This document shows positions 34,694-45,191 of a DNA stretch of 64,000 bases, in pieces. The first letter of the stretch is position 1. Each line of letters starts with the position of its first letter. The stretch lies in NCBI GenBank assembly GCA_947650285.1, contig CANTFL010000059.1:1-64000 (forward strand), written 5' to 3'. The notes under the pieces are model-generated. The model did no database searches, was not told the origin of the DNA, and saw nothing but the letters and a program-made list of their open reading frames with translations. The position numbers and the translations under genes are program-made. Source of the stretch: Hyaloperonospora brassicae (Eukaryota > Oomycota > Peronosporomycetes > Peronosporales > Peronosporaceae).

Positions 34694-35648
34694 ATGATGC
34701 GGCAGCAGAGCGCAGTCCCGCAGAACGCCTCTGACCCTTCTTATGACAATACGAAGGGAGACAGCAGTATCCTCCGGTACATTAAAAAGCTGACGACGCA
34801 CCAGACAAAGGCAAAGCAGCAGCGCATGGACCGATACCTGCAGCACGTGAAACGCGCGCTGCCAGCTGAGGACTTTCCGTGTACCGTTTCAAAACCAGTT
34901 CGACTTGTGCCAGCAACTGGACAGCAACGAAGTCAGCAGTCAGACGGGGCATCCGCGTTACCGCGTTTTGAAAAAGCACAGCAACAAAACAGCGGTTGCA
35001 GTCGAAAACAGGCGGCCGCGTTTCCAAGACCGATCCACTCTCAGTCGCAGCCAAAGCGTCTGCGAAAAAGAAACAGTGAAGGAAATAGACAGCAAAACAG
35101 GCGAAAACGAGCACGTGGCAAGCGGCAGACCACGACAAGCGGACCTTTGGATCGATTTAGGTGGAACGATACTGCCTCGTCACAGAATCAGGTGTCGTCG
35201 ACATGTGGTACGAAGGAAAGCTCCAGCGACAAAATGGCTCCACTTGCTGCAGCTCCTCGTGAGACACGGCACATTCAGTCGATGCAGCTTCAACGCTCGA
35301 CACTTGAGCCGCTGCGTACAAACTCTAGAGTCCGTACTGCTCGTGCCGACTCGACGTGGCTTCCTGTCCAGGTTTGGCAACGCATGCAGCAGATCGTCGC
35401 TAATGATGCATGAACTAAACTGGTGTTGTCATGGTTGCTTCTAGCCGCAAGAGCCACCTTCGGTGGTGGATCCGTACTCAGTACCGGATCCGACTCACGA
35501 CCCAAGCATCAGCGCGGCCCATTCGACCAGCTTCCTAGCACAAGACAAAACGCCGCAAGACGGCATCCGTGGTGCCTCGTCTCAGCACGGGATGTTCGTC
35601 CCAACCCACGATCCACTCAGTCGCATCATGGAGTCGATTTACTTTTAA
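34694..35648 (+). CDS. Unknown basic protein, two exons
   Basis: Proposed exons are 34694-35371 and 35445-35648, giving 293 residues. The 73-base intron (CAG|GTTTGG to TTCTAG) has a GCTAATG branch-like site and joins frames in phase 0; it also removes the stop at 35411. The first ATG follows RME-8 by 108 bases on the same strand. The protein is rich in Gln, Arg and Ser. Around residues 120-150 lies a strongly basic segment (KRLRKRNSEG, then RRKRARGKR) like a nuclear localisation signal. The C-terminal part has two PTHDP motifs, the second followed by LSRIMESIYF. I do not recognise a family. A Phytophthora-wide conserved protein seems likely because the frame stays open over both exons, but that is inference. 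Confidence 0.6.
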
Positions 35649-37837
35649 TTTCATCTCTCATCAACATGCAAAACGTCGTCTACACACTGCTCGAGTACTC
35701 GCAAGCATTGCTCGGTATCCAGAATTCCACTGACGCCTATCGCACGCACATTGCCTTAGACAATGTAGCGCCACGCTTGTTGATAGGAGTCCAGACTGCT
35801 GACGAACCCAATGTTTGTTGCAAACGCGTTCGCTCACCCACGCAAGAACGATGTCCATACAATATCCGGTGTTTGTGGTATCTTTCGTGAAACAACGTAC
35901 CAAAACGATCAAATCGCCAAAATGCCGAGCGATAGTGATCACATGTACAAGCAATCGACAGAGTTGAGGGTGGTGCACCCGTCACCTCGTGACTCTGCAA
36001 GTCTTGATCGAAAATAGATAGTGAGTTCGAAAATTCTCCGCATGATCCTCACACGCGCGCTGGAGCCGCTCAGCTGGTCTATCTCGACTGGCCTTATGCC
36101 ACGAGATACGAAAACAACACAGACCGATGAAGCGCATCATAGTATCCTAGATACGCAGCGCGCGACCCATTCGTCCGGACCCCTCGATTTGGTCAGCAAA
36201 ACAGCACGTATGTTTTGATACTAGATATCTCTTAGTGTCCTAATGTCTATTTTTACGTCGAGCGCATGCTGTCGTTCACTTAGTGTCCTTCCGATAAATC
36301 TTCGATCGGTCCACAAGCCTTATGTATGCATCAGCTCACGAGCCTCAGGTCTGACTGCAATCGTGTTAACGACCACACCACCGGATCGGCGATTGCATCA
36401 ATGGTGACGGCGCTACACATTGACTCGTTTGTAGCAAGGTACTCCTAGGTACGACATCTGCAGTGCATGTTTATTGACAATACATCACAACGTCCATTGA
36501 CACGTCGAGTTGACAATGAGAAAGGTATGGGCTAGTGTAGACAAACACAGGACTGCTGATGCTGCTCTATCCACTATGTCTAGCGTTGGATCGGTCTTGG
36601 AACCGTCACGTGTCAGAACAAAAAAAACTCACCATTCCACACAAGGATTCCGCTTCGATTTACTCGCTATCATCCATTCTGCAAGTTGCAAGACACTTCG
36701 GTGACACAGAAGCCCAGCTACAATCGTCTTTGCACAACGCGCGTCTAGAGGGATGAGCAAGAAGTTTGCAAACACATATTTTCATACCTATATGTATGAA
36801 AGATTGGTTTCCAATCGATATCATGAGAAGGCTTTCATCGTGCTAATGGCGGCCTCCTATTTCGCTTGGAACACATCGCTAATGCAGCGGGGTGACTATG
36901 TTGCATGTTATTGACACTAGCGAAGAAGGTCAGTGGATGGACCATTTCCGGTCGATACGCTAACGATAAATGTGTCGACGACCCCATCCGGTCCCATCCG
37001 ATCTTCAAAGCCATCTCACACCCTAAATTTGAAGCGGAGCGCATGAACAGAATGCTGATAATCATGTGCATGCCCTTCACATTGCTCCAACCGATCAGGA
37101 ATCGAAGTCAGCACCCGTTGAATGAAAAGGCGATATCACCTGTCTATTGTACGTACACAGAAAAACTGCAGGCGGTATGTCTAGGCTAACGATATAATGC
37201 GCAAATTACACGAGCTACTAACCGCCATGCACCATCCTCATACTCATAACGCTCTACAATCTGTGGAGATGAGTGAAACACTAGTTGCAAAGTCTCACAT
37301 AGGCCGACGAGTTCATATACGTGCCCCTCCAAGCGTTGTTCAGCTGCACAGCCACATGAAAGACCAGCAGCGTTGCAATACTTTTTACAAGAACATGAGG
37401 CCGCAACTCTGATCGTCACTATACTTGTCTGCGTGCTGCACACTGATGGTAACGGAAATGCTACTGGAGAGGATGACCGGGCCCGCATGTCATTGTCCAT
37501 CCGCGCTGCGCAGCGCATCTCATATAATGCGTATACTTCGTTTATCATATGTGTTTATGCCGCACCGGGTAGTCAAGGTCTCAGACAGAGCTCGACTTCA
37601 TTTACGAACCTGCACCGTCGTAGTACACACGGTCGTTTATTGTTCATGTTGTTTCTGACAATTCATGAAGGTGATGAGGTTCAAGGGCAAGACCTCTTGT
37701 AGGCACGTTCCGACTTGACCTGATTGGCTGTTCAGTGATGCGGTCGTCATGTCGGACCCCATCAGAATGTCATGACGTGTGGGGAAGAGGAGTCGGACGC
37801 GGCAGATGATGGGCGGACTGAACTGGACGTAAGCTAT

Positions 37838-37862
37838 GTGCACTTGACGTGGTCAAGTGCAC
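37838..37862. repeat. Perfect 11-bp inverted repeat, first of a pair
   Basis: Arms GTGCACTTGAC (37838-37848) and GTCAAGTGCAC (37852-37862) are exact reverse complements with a three-base spacer. Confidence 0.9.
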
Positions 37863-37867
37863 GTTGT

Positions 37868-37892
37868 AGTGTTGACAACGAAAGTCAACACT
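37868..37892. repeat. Perfect 9-bp inverted repeat, second of a pair
   Basis: Arms AGTGTTGAC (37868-37876) and GTCAACACT (37884-37892) are exact reverse complements with a seven-base spacer. It begins five bases after the first inverted repeat. Confidence 0.9.
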
Positions 37893-38169
37893 CAATACAT
37901 ATTACTTAACTTCTGCTATCTTTGCACGAGTGCAGATTTGATCAACTCTACACAAGTGCTGCAACCATTTTATATGGGGCAACGTGCAGACAAAGGGCGG
38001 TCAACTACAGTGACAGTCTCAACTGAATGAAAAAGATCGATTTTACTCGAGGTAAGTCGTATTACAATCCATTCGAAAGGCTCGCGTCAACTACTTCAAA
38101 TTGTACAAACATGGACGCCAACATTCAGCTTACCACTTGTAACGCGCGTCCTGCAGTAGGTCGTTGTTT

Positions 38170-38700
38170 TTTGCTGTTGTCGATGTCTGGCTTGTATCAG
38201 CCATAAGCCCCGCAATGTTGACAATAGCCGCATGTTACCTTCACCGACAAGATTCCCTTCGAAAACATTCAACAATGACACATATAGCTGTACCCGCTTT
38301 AGGTAACATCGCTGCATGCCTTCAGCCAAGACATCATTCACGTAGACATCAACAACTATCGCAATGTCACGCAATGGAGCAGCCCCATTTTGCTCAACAT
38401 TACGTTCCCTCCAAACAACAGTATTGCAAGCAGTTTTCGGCAATACAAAGAGGTGCAGAGAGTAGTAGACAGTTGCGTCTCCCTCCTCCACAAGGACGTT
38501 CACTCCGTGGCTGCAGATGTGGTCCAAGTGCTCGAGCCCCAGCTCCATCGATCTCGTGGTCTCCGAGAACGGGCGACTTCCACTATAGCACTGTTAGGCG
38601 ACACAATCGTCAACTCCCACGTCTTGTACATCCCCATAGTGTACGATTACCACTTAGGCCCAACACGACGACGAGAAAAAGAGCGTCTGCTGCTGCTACT
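38170..38700 (+). pseudogene. Possible frameshifted remnant of a surface-type protein
   Basis: Two adjacent frames look protein-like and join by a one-base shift near 38302. The first reads through NVDNSRMLPSPTRFPSKTF and ends after TYSCTRF; the second begins VTSLHAFSQDIIHVDINNY and continues through NVTQWSSPILLNITFPPNN and QRVVDSCVSLLHKD. Several N-x-S/T sites suggest an extracellular domain. The frame ends in a poly-Leu run made by a CTG microsatellite at 38688-38725 that overlaps the neighbouring minus-strand gene, so the 3' limit is unclear. The family is not recognised; a missed intron could explain the frame change instead of decay. The opposite strand also has an open frame here. Confidence 0.3.
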
Positions 38701-38729
38701 TCTGCTGCTACTGCTGCTGCTCCTTCGCA

Positions 38730-39044
38730 CTACCTCTTTGTCTGCTCCTGATTGCACGACAGACAAAAGACGCGATCGAAGAGCTCGTCACAGTTCACTG
38801 TCGAGCACATGGAGCAAAAGACGCTGCGACACGCGTCGCACTCGTAGCGACAGCAGTCGCCCATTATAGTCTCGCAATGGGCGCAGCGCGCCATGTCGCA
38901 GATCGGCCGCTGGCTCGCAGTAGCCTTCCGCGCCCCTTTGCACACGGCACAAGAGGTCTGTGGCGTTTGTTGCTTGCCGGTAAACAGCTGTCCGATGCTG
39001 CTGTGCTTCTTGATCCGCGCGTGAGTGACAGCTGCTGACATCAT
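38730..39044 (-). CDS. Siva-like small zinc-binding protein
   Basis: A single exon of 104 codons with 17 Cys. The N-terminal part has TSCAVCKG; the C-terminal half reads CDMARCAHCE, then CDACRSVFCSMC, then CDELFDRVFCLSC. The spacing and the NCDELFDRV block match the C-terminal Cys-rich region of the Siva (apoptosis regulatory protein) family, where human Siva has a related CSDMYE block. Siva binds zinc and, in animals, partners of death receptors; such receptors are absent from oomycetes, so an ancestral zinc-adaptor role is more likely. The start MMSAAVTHARIKKH has two Met; either could be used. It lies downstream of NLE1 on the same strand. Confidence 0.75.
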   Translation of the reverse strand: MMSAAVTHARIKKHSSIGQLFTGKQQTPQTSCAVCKGARKATASQRPICDMARCAHCETIMGDCCRYECDACRSVFCSMCSTVNCDELFDRVFCLSCNQEQTKR

Positions 39045-39476
39045 GCGACTTAGTGCGTCTGATTATCGACGTGCAATAGAACCGTGTCAGATCTAGTACG
39101 AAAGCACGCGCTGATTTAGAACGGACGAAAAAAGGTACGTACCGACGGGTACCGAGCGGTCACGACAGCGCTTTACAGACGAGTGCGGTGGTTTCCAGGG
39201 CGACATGGAGGCACATGGGGGTAGCGGAGAACAAGACGTTGGACCCACGTCAAACTCGTTCATCGCCTCGTGATGGTCTCGGGATCGTTTCATAATCGGA
39301 TTCCTAAGTGGCGCAGCGCGCTAAAATCCTAAATGATGGCGGGACGCGGCGGGGTACATAATATATGTGGTACAGTGCGACTCGCTCTTTCGATTTCAGT
39401 TTACGGCACCGAAAACTAAAAATAGACTACAACTTCCTAGTTGTTCTGTTTTGCAAAACCCATACATTCATTGAGC
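39045..39476. other. Intergenic between Siva-like and NLE1 genes
   Basis: Contains the NLE1 3' flank and the promoter of the Siva-like gene. No additional feature is visible. Confidence 0.5.
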
Positions 39477-41282
39477 TTAGTGTTTCCAGCTTTACCACAA
39501 CATGCAGACAAAAGCACGAGAACATTAGAGACCACCACACGTACAAACCGTTCGCCCGAGCAACACACTGCACGTACATCTTGATCGTGCGGTCTTTACT
39601 ACCCGACGCCACCATGTCACCGTTGGGACTCCAATCCAGAGCGTACACTTCGTCAGCGTGACCCGACAGCGTCGACTTGGCATTCTTCAAATTGCTCAAC
39701 TCCCACACCTTTACGGTCGAGTCTTTACTTGCTGTCACGACCAGTCGCGCATCGCTAGACCAGCACACCTGGTACACTGCACCGACGTGGCCCGTGAGAG
39801 TAGCAATGAACTTCCCTGTCTGACCATTCCAAATCTTGACCTTCTTGTCGAAACTGGCACTGGCAAAGTATCGGCCGTCCGGCGAAAAGCTCAAGTGGTT
39901 CACTGGGTGCTGGTGACCAGTCAGACGAGCCAACGGCCTTTTGCTCTCCGACGGTTCCCAAAAGAACAGCGTGAAGTCATCCGAGCCGGACACCAGACGT
40001 TCCGTCTGGCCCTTGCGTACCTCCTCGTATCGCTTCAGAGCCGCTTCTTGCATCTCTTCACGCGATGCAAAGCTTTTACTTTTGTGGCCAAACGGGCCCG
40101 AACGACACACGTAGTCGACATTCAGAGCCAGCGTGTTGATACGGTGGCCGTGTCCAATCAGTGTACGCACGAGCTTGCCCACGTGATCACCTTCCATCGC
40201 CCAGACCTTGATTGTACGGTCACGAGACGCACTGTACAATAAGCCCTCGCCTCCCCACTTGATGCACTCCACCGAATCCGTGTGTCCCGATAGCGAAGCA
40301 ACGGAACGTCCTGTGCGAGCATTCCACACCTTGATCGACCCATCTTTCGAAGAGCTGGCAAAACGCTCACATGTGCTGTTGCGATGCATGGGTTCCCAAC
40401 TTAACGAGTTGACCCACTGCTTGTGGCCTTTCATGGGCTGGCCGATCTGCTTGCCCGTGAGCGGATCCCACAGCCGAATCTCTCCGTTTCGATCTGCCGA
40501 CGCGAAACGCACCCCATCCGGCGACCACGCGGTACTCAGCACGTGGTTCTTGTGGCCACGACCCGTATGCTTTGGCATGCAAGTGTTCGTGTCCCAGAAG
40601 CGCACCGTCGCGTCGCCACCTCCGCTTGCTAGTCGCTTCCCATCCGGACTGAAACTCACGTGCAAAATAGCCTCTGCATGTCCCTGCAATGTGTCACTGC
40701 ACCGGGTTACCGGACGTACACGGAAGATCGCCAGCGGCTGGAACGTGATGGTCAACGCTGTTTCCACCGACAATTGCTACGACCACCACAACGACGCAAC
40801 AATAGTGAGCAGCTTATCTCTCGCTACCAGCATCCCGCCACAGCATTCGCAGCAGCTACACACCAGTTCCTTCACTGTATCTTTGAGCGACGTCGTGATC
40901 TCCGTCTCGCCAATAAAGAGCGAGTAGGGCACGCGGTGCTTGCCATTTTGCAGCAGCTCGTTGACCAGCTCCTCCATCTGTCGAGTGCTCGAAGACATGG
41001 GGATCTCCAGCTGCGGCCCGACAGCAGTGCCCTATTATCCACAAAGAGGTGCACAAGCACAGGCAATAGAGTTAGATCGATGACATTCAGTGCATAAACG
41101 TATTGACTCGCACGCACGTCTTCGCTCTGGAACTGAGCAATCGCCGACGAGCCCGTGTCGTCTTCGTCATCGCTACTGCCACTGCCGACGTCTTTTGTCG
41201 TTGTGATTGCTGCGCCGACGTCGGCGCTGGCGTCGACCGACTCGTGCGCCATCTTCAGCTTCTTGGCAGCATGTGCGGTCAT
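39477..41282 (-). CDS. NLE1: Notchless homologue NLE1/Rsa4 (ribosome assembly WD40 protein), four exons
   Basis: In transcript order the exons are 41282-41118, 41031-40864, 40776-39578 and 39489-39477, giving 514 residues; introns are 86-88 bases. The N-terminal domain reads QFQSEDGTAVGPQLEIP across an exon junction, the Notchless (NLE) ubiquitin-like domain that binds the MIDAS domain of Rea1/midasin. FQPLAIFRVRPVTRC then leads into eight WD40 repeats (for example GHAEAILHVSFSPDG, and GSDDFTLFFW). The last exon encodes only the end of TIKIWKH. In yeast Rsa4 and its relatives this protein allows Rea1 to strip assembly factors from pre-60S subunits. The ATG at 41282 lies 52 bases after an initiator motif. 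A shorter reading of exon 3 without the last intron would add a non-WD tail, which argues for the splice. Confidence 0.93.
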
Positions 41283-41333
41283 GTTGGAAACTGTTGGGCA
41301 GGAGCCGCCGCGCTGTGAGTGGTCGAAAAGAGC

Positions 41334-41340
41334 GGAATGA
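41334..41340 (-). promoter_or_regulatory. Initiator-like element of NLE1
   Basis: On the minus strand TCATTCC (within CACTCATTCCGCTC) matches TCAYTYY exactly, 52 bases upstream of the NLE1 ATG. This spacing is normal for oomycete promoters. Confidence 0.5.
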
Positions 41341-41530
41341 GTGAAAGCAGCCGCGTCAGAACTGGTACATTCGTAACATAGCGACGTCCGTTATGAAGTA
41401 GGTCTGCTCGCCTGAGGATGTACGGGCAATGTAACCTAATGAGGAACGTCCATAAGACGTGATGCGCTTTTGTCACGGACGAAAATGGCTGAACCTGTCG
41501 ACACGAGACTGCCCTTTTACCCTCTAGGCT

Positions 41531-41580
41531 TTGCATGCAAGCGCTTGTTGCCTTGCATACAAACGCTTGTTGCCTTGCAT
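41531..41580. repeat. 22-bp tandem repeat in the NLE1/TRAPPC2L divergent region
   Basis: The unit TTGCATGCAAGCGCTTGTTGCC (41531-41552) is followed by a copy with two changes (41553-41574) and the first bases of a third. It lies in the 889-bp region between the divergent ATGs of NLE1 and TRAPPC2L. Confidence 0.9.
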
Positions 41581-42171
41581 TCCAGCACTAACGTCAGTCG
41601 GATTGATATGAAGACATTGGGCATTGAACGAGTGGGTGCGGGCGCTATATACGAGCACTGCTTTGCTGGTCGCACAGCTCAATCGAGTAGGCGAACACCA
41701 CGCCGACGAAACGCAACCAGCAGAATGTGTTTGATTCGCGGTGTGTCTCGTCTACTTTGTACGATCAGGATGATGCATTCGACTGGACTGCATAGATATG
41801 TATCGACAGATACGACCGGCATTGAGACCGCAATGAAAAGAAGACGGGACGCACTGAGCGAACGACGTCAATGCAGAGCTCATTGATACATTGTTGATGC
41901 CCAGTGTTTACATGAGGGTGTAAGAGCGACCTACAACTGACAGGGAATGTAGTATGACTTGTCAGACGAGTATCGTCGCTATCGTTTGCGATGCTGAGTC
42001 GTAAAGCCCAATTAACGACAAATGGGCTTACTTCAATCACCCACCCGATCACCCACTCACCCACTCCCCCATTCACCCACTCGTTCATCCAGTCACCCAA
42101 CGCACAGTCGTGACGCACTCTACGTCAGTCATCCCAGCTCTCGACCTCACCTTCGTGCCACCTTTCGCGCC
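41581..42171. other. Divergent promoter region of NLE1 and TRAPPC2L, including a CACCCACT-type minisatellite
   Basis: From about 42037 to 42100 the plus strand is a C-rich run of imperfect CACCCACT units (ATCACCCACCCGATCACCCA and onward). It lies 72-135 bases upstream of the TRAPPC2L ATG. No other gene is seen in the stretch. Confidence 0.6.
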
Positions 42172-42831
42172 ATGATCGCCTGCATCGCAGTCATCGGAGC
42201 AGCGGTGCGTCGCCTGCCGCCTCCACTGCGCCACCCCACATCGCCGCAAACGCCTCCTCCCCACAGCTCGCGTAGAACGGTAACCTCACATGTGGTCGTA
42301 TCCGCTTTGTGTCCGTGCAGAACAGTCCCCTCTACATCCGCACGTTCGGCCAGGAGAGCGAAGATTTGGGCTTTCACTACGTCGCGCACGTGTCGCTCGA
42401 CATTATCGAAGAAAAGCTGCAGACCGCGAGCGTCAGCAGCTCCAAGGACGACATGTACGTGGGCTTCCTTGGACCCATTGAGGACTACCGGGTGTACGGC
42501 TACGTGACCAACACGTCGGTCAAGTTTGTCGTGGTCATGCAAGACGCGCCCGTGCGTGAGCCAGAGCTCCGAGCGGTGAGTCGGGCACTCCATTGGACCC
42601 GAAAGCGGCTGACTGCACTCGTTCTGACTGCGTGTGTGTGTTTTCCGTGTGCGTTGTGTCGTGTCAATGGCGACAATGGACAATGGACAATGGCAGTTCT
42701 TGGCGGAGGTGCATCGGCTGTACGTGAACGCCATGTCGAACCCGTTTGCTCCGTTGGGGGAACGTCTGACGTCGCAGATGTTCGACAAGCGCGTGTCCAA
42801 TCTTGTCGTCCAACACAACACAAGCAGCTAG
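42172..42831 (+). CDS. TRAPPC2L: TRAPPC2L (TRAPP complex subunit 2-like), three exons
   Basis: Exons are 42172-42204, 42321-42575 and 42697-42831, giving 140 residues, exactly the usual length of the family; introns are 116 and 121 bases, longer than in neighbouring genes. The start MIACIAVIGAANSPLYIRTF, formed across the first splice, is the N-terminal strand of the longin-like sedlin fold. Later motifs are YVAHVSLDIIEEKL, DMYVGFLGPIEDYRVYGYVTN, and at the end MSNPFAPLGERLTSQMFDKRV. TRAPPC2L is a core subunit of TRAPP, the exchange-factor complex for Rab1/Rab11 in Golgi traffic. It is convergent with PELO, with only 93 bases between their stop codons. Confidence 0.95.
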
Positions 42832-42924
42832 AAACAGAGTCAATGCCGTCGTTTTCATCATGAGTGCAGTGGTGCGTCCTGCTTCCTGCTTCCCCATCGA
42901 CGACGCGGTGACTCTCTGCACACT

Positions 42925-44365
42925 TCAAGCTACGGCCGCCAAGTCGCTCACCCCGCTGTCCTCCCCCGTGCCTTCTTCCTCATCGGAAGTCGACGCGCCG
43001 TCTTGGTCCTCGTCATCGATCTCAGGCATCGGGAAGCGCAGGATAGCAGCGATACCGCTCACTTGGCTGAGCTTCTCGCCCGACACGTGCAAACTACTGA
43101 ACAGCCGCACCGTGCCACCGTTATCGCGCACGCTTTCCACGAGGTCAACATATTTGCGCCGCGTCGCCAAATCCTGCGAACGAAAGAGCGAGTCCGTGAC
43201 CATGAGCGTCTCAATGGCCATGTTCGCGTTGGCACGAACAACGTGCTTGTAGCCATAGTACGCGCGGTCCTGATCAACGTGGAGCATGTTGAAGAAGCGC
43301 TCCAGGCATTTGACGTCTTCAACGGCCTTTGTGTCCTTCACTTGCGACTGAAGTGCAGGGTCGTTGAGAACTTCGTCAAGCGCATGCTTGTGGCCAGACG
43401 ACGAATGACACAATATGAACTTGGGCTTGTTATCAAGGATGAGCTTGTCGTCCTGACGGACAGCCTGCTCAACCATAAATTTGAAGAAGTCGTCTTTGAC
43501 GAATCCGGGACTAGCCAGCAGCACGCACTTTACGAGCGTAAAGTCAATGTGCTGGCGGATGGAGCGCACAATGTTCGCATAGAACTTTTCTGCGCCCTTC
43601 GCGTGAGCCGAGCTGCCTGGACGTTTCTTGGGTACGCTCGTCTCGATCTTGGCGCGAATCACAGTCATGTCACCCTTGATAAAGCACAAATGCGCCAGAC
43701 CGACCTGCATGACTACCGCTACCAGCTCAGCTTGCTTGGTAATGTCGCACGCCGTACTTATCCGTTCCAGCGACATGACATCCCAGCAGCTTTTTGTCAA
43801 CGTGAAGTCGCGGTTCATCTCAAGGTCCAGCGTATGGTAAGCTCCCAACTGCATACAAATGGGTCAGGTCAATCCATCAGTCCTCAGCATCAATTGCCCT
43901 GACGGCACACATCTGTTCTTGCACTACGTACCCGAACATGTTGACTCTCCATGATATTTCTGCCCCTAATACGCAGAACGCAGAGCACTGGATCAAAGTT
44001 GACTTGCTCCACCTAACCGTTGATCAATATATGAGCACTTCAGCACTCACGCAGGGCCTTTTTTGCCCGACCAAAGCATCGTACCTCAATTTGCAGCGTC
44101 ATGCGGACACGCTGACTACTGGTAGAGCCCGTCACGCCTTCTTTCACCACCTTCACACAACGAGATACCGACTCAGTGTTTCGCTTAAGTACGAAAACAC
44201 ACAACCATCGTGCAACTGCTGTACCTTGCGGATCGTCGTCGTCTTGACCGAGTCGCCCACGTGGATGAGGTTGTACATGTGCCACATATCCTCCGGCTCC
44301 TCAGCACGCAGCACTACGGATCCGGCGCCATCTTTCTCGCTGATCTGCTTCTTCAGCAGCTTCAT
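42925..44365 (-). CDS. PELO: Pelota/Dom34 ribosome-rescue factor, four exons
   Basis: In transcript order the exons are 44365-44225, 44150-44085, 44012-43932 and 43848-42925, giving 403 residues; introns are 72-83 bases and phase 0. Landmarks are MKLLKKQISEKDGAGSVVL and EEPEDMWHMYNL at the start, TGSTSSQRVRMTLQIE then VNFDPVLCVLRIRGRNI in domain 1, and LGAYHTLDLEMNRDFTL. In the eRF1-like middle and C-terminal domains come VVMQVGLAHLC, KCVLLASPGFVKDDF, and VRLFSSLHVSGEKLSQ. The acidic tail (DEEEGTGEDSG) is usual. Pelota with Hbs1 recognises stalled ribosomes and splits them with ABCE1. The GGQ motif of eRF1 is absent, as expected in this family. Confidence 0.95.
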
Positions 44366-45191
44366 ACTGGAGCTCTCACTTGCGACCGGATGGATTGCAG
44401 TGCAAGAAGGGCTCGGCTGTTGTTATGTTGACTGAAGGTCGTCCGACTCGCGGTCGGCGTTCTCAGTATGGCTACATTCTACTCCGCGAGGTCGATCAAC
44501 AACTGCCGAGACATTCGGCATAAAGCACAGAGCACAGACGTAACTGATAGCCAGACGTCACTCTTTGACTACTCTTGAGCATCTTTACACTTCTTTTGAG
44601 CATAGATAGCGAAAGTGTGACAAAGTTGAACTACGTCGCCTGTATGCCGTCCACGCTTTCTTGGCTTGTTGCACATACAGAGCACTTCGGCCTTCGAGTG
44701 GACAGCCAATGCGATGAGTGGGTGCCCACGCTGTGTTTGCCTCGCATTCGCAGCAGTACGGCCTTATGTATACATTTGCTCGTGCACTTGCTCGGCTATG
44801 CATCCATCTTCTCCACGGTGTTACTATTCAAATCTACTCATACAACGCTTGCTGCATGTTCTTCCATGCCAATGTTACACACTAGAAGAAGAACATACAA
44901 CGTCTTTGTTGGTACACAACAGACAGAGAGTGCAAGGAGTTCAATAGGTTGCAGAGTCAATGTGCAGACCACATAGCGCCGTGCTGGTCACCACATCTGG
45001 ATCCAGTCCTGTACAATACCAGCCAGGCGCAAAGTGGTCGAGATCGTTTGGCCCCAAGCGCAGCGAGAAAGAGATCGTGGGCACTGGGACACCTCCACTG
45101 GCTCAACAGAGGCAAAACTAGCTCAAGAAAACGAAGCAAGACGTTCATGATCGGCGACAGTAGCGTTTAAGCACGCTGACATCTCTTCGCA
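44366..45191. other. Intergenic upstream of PELO, no supported gene
   Basis: Small frames on both strands overlap and have no motif. This begins a 5.5-kb gene-poor stretch. Confidence 0.5.

Larger units (their letters stand above)
35649..38000. other. Gene-poor stretch with paired inverted repeats
   Basis: This 2.35-kb stretch has no frame I can support. It contains two adjacent perfect inverted repeats at 37838-37892, listed separately. Base composition is lower in GC than the housekeeping genes on either side. Confidence 0.5.

Noticed and set aside
38390..38869. Poly-Leu frame as a membrane protein
   Set aside because: The Leu run is a CTG microsatellite translated in one of three open registers, and it overlaps the Siva-like gene on the other strand.
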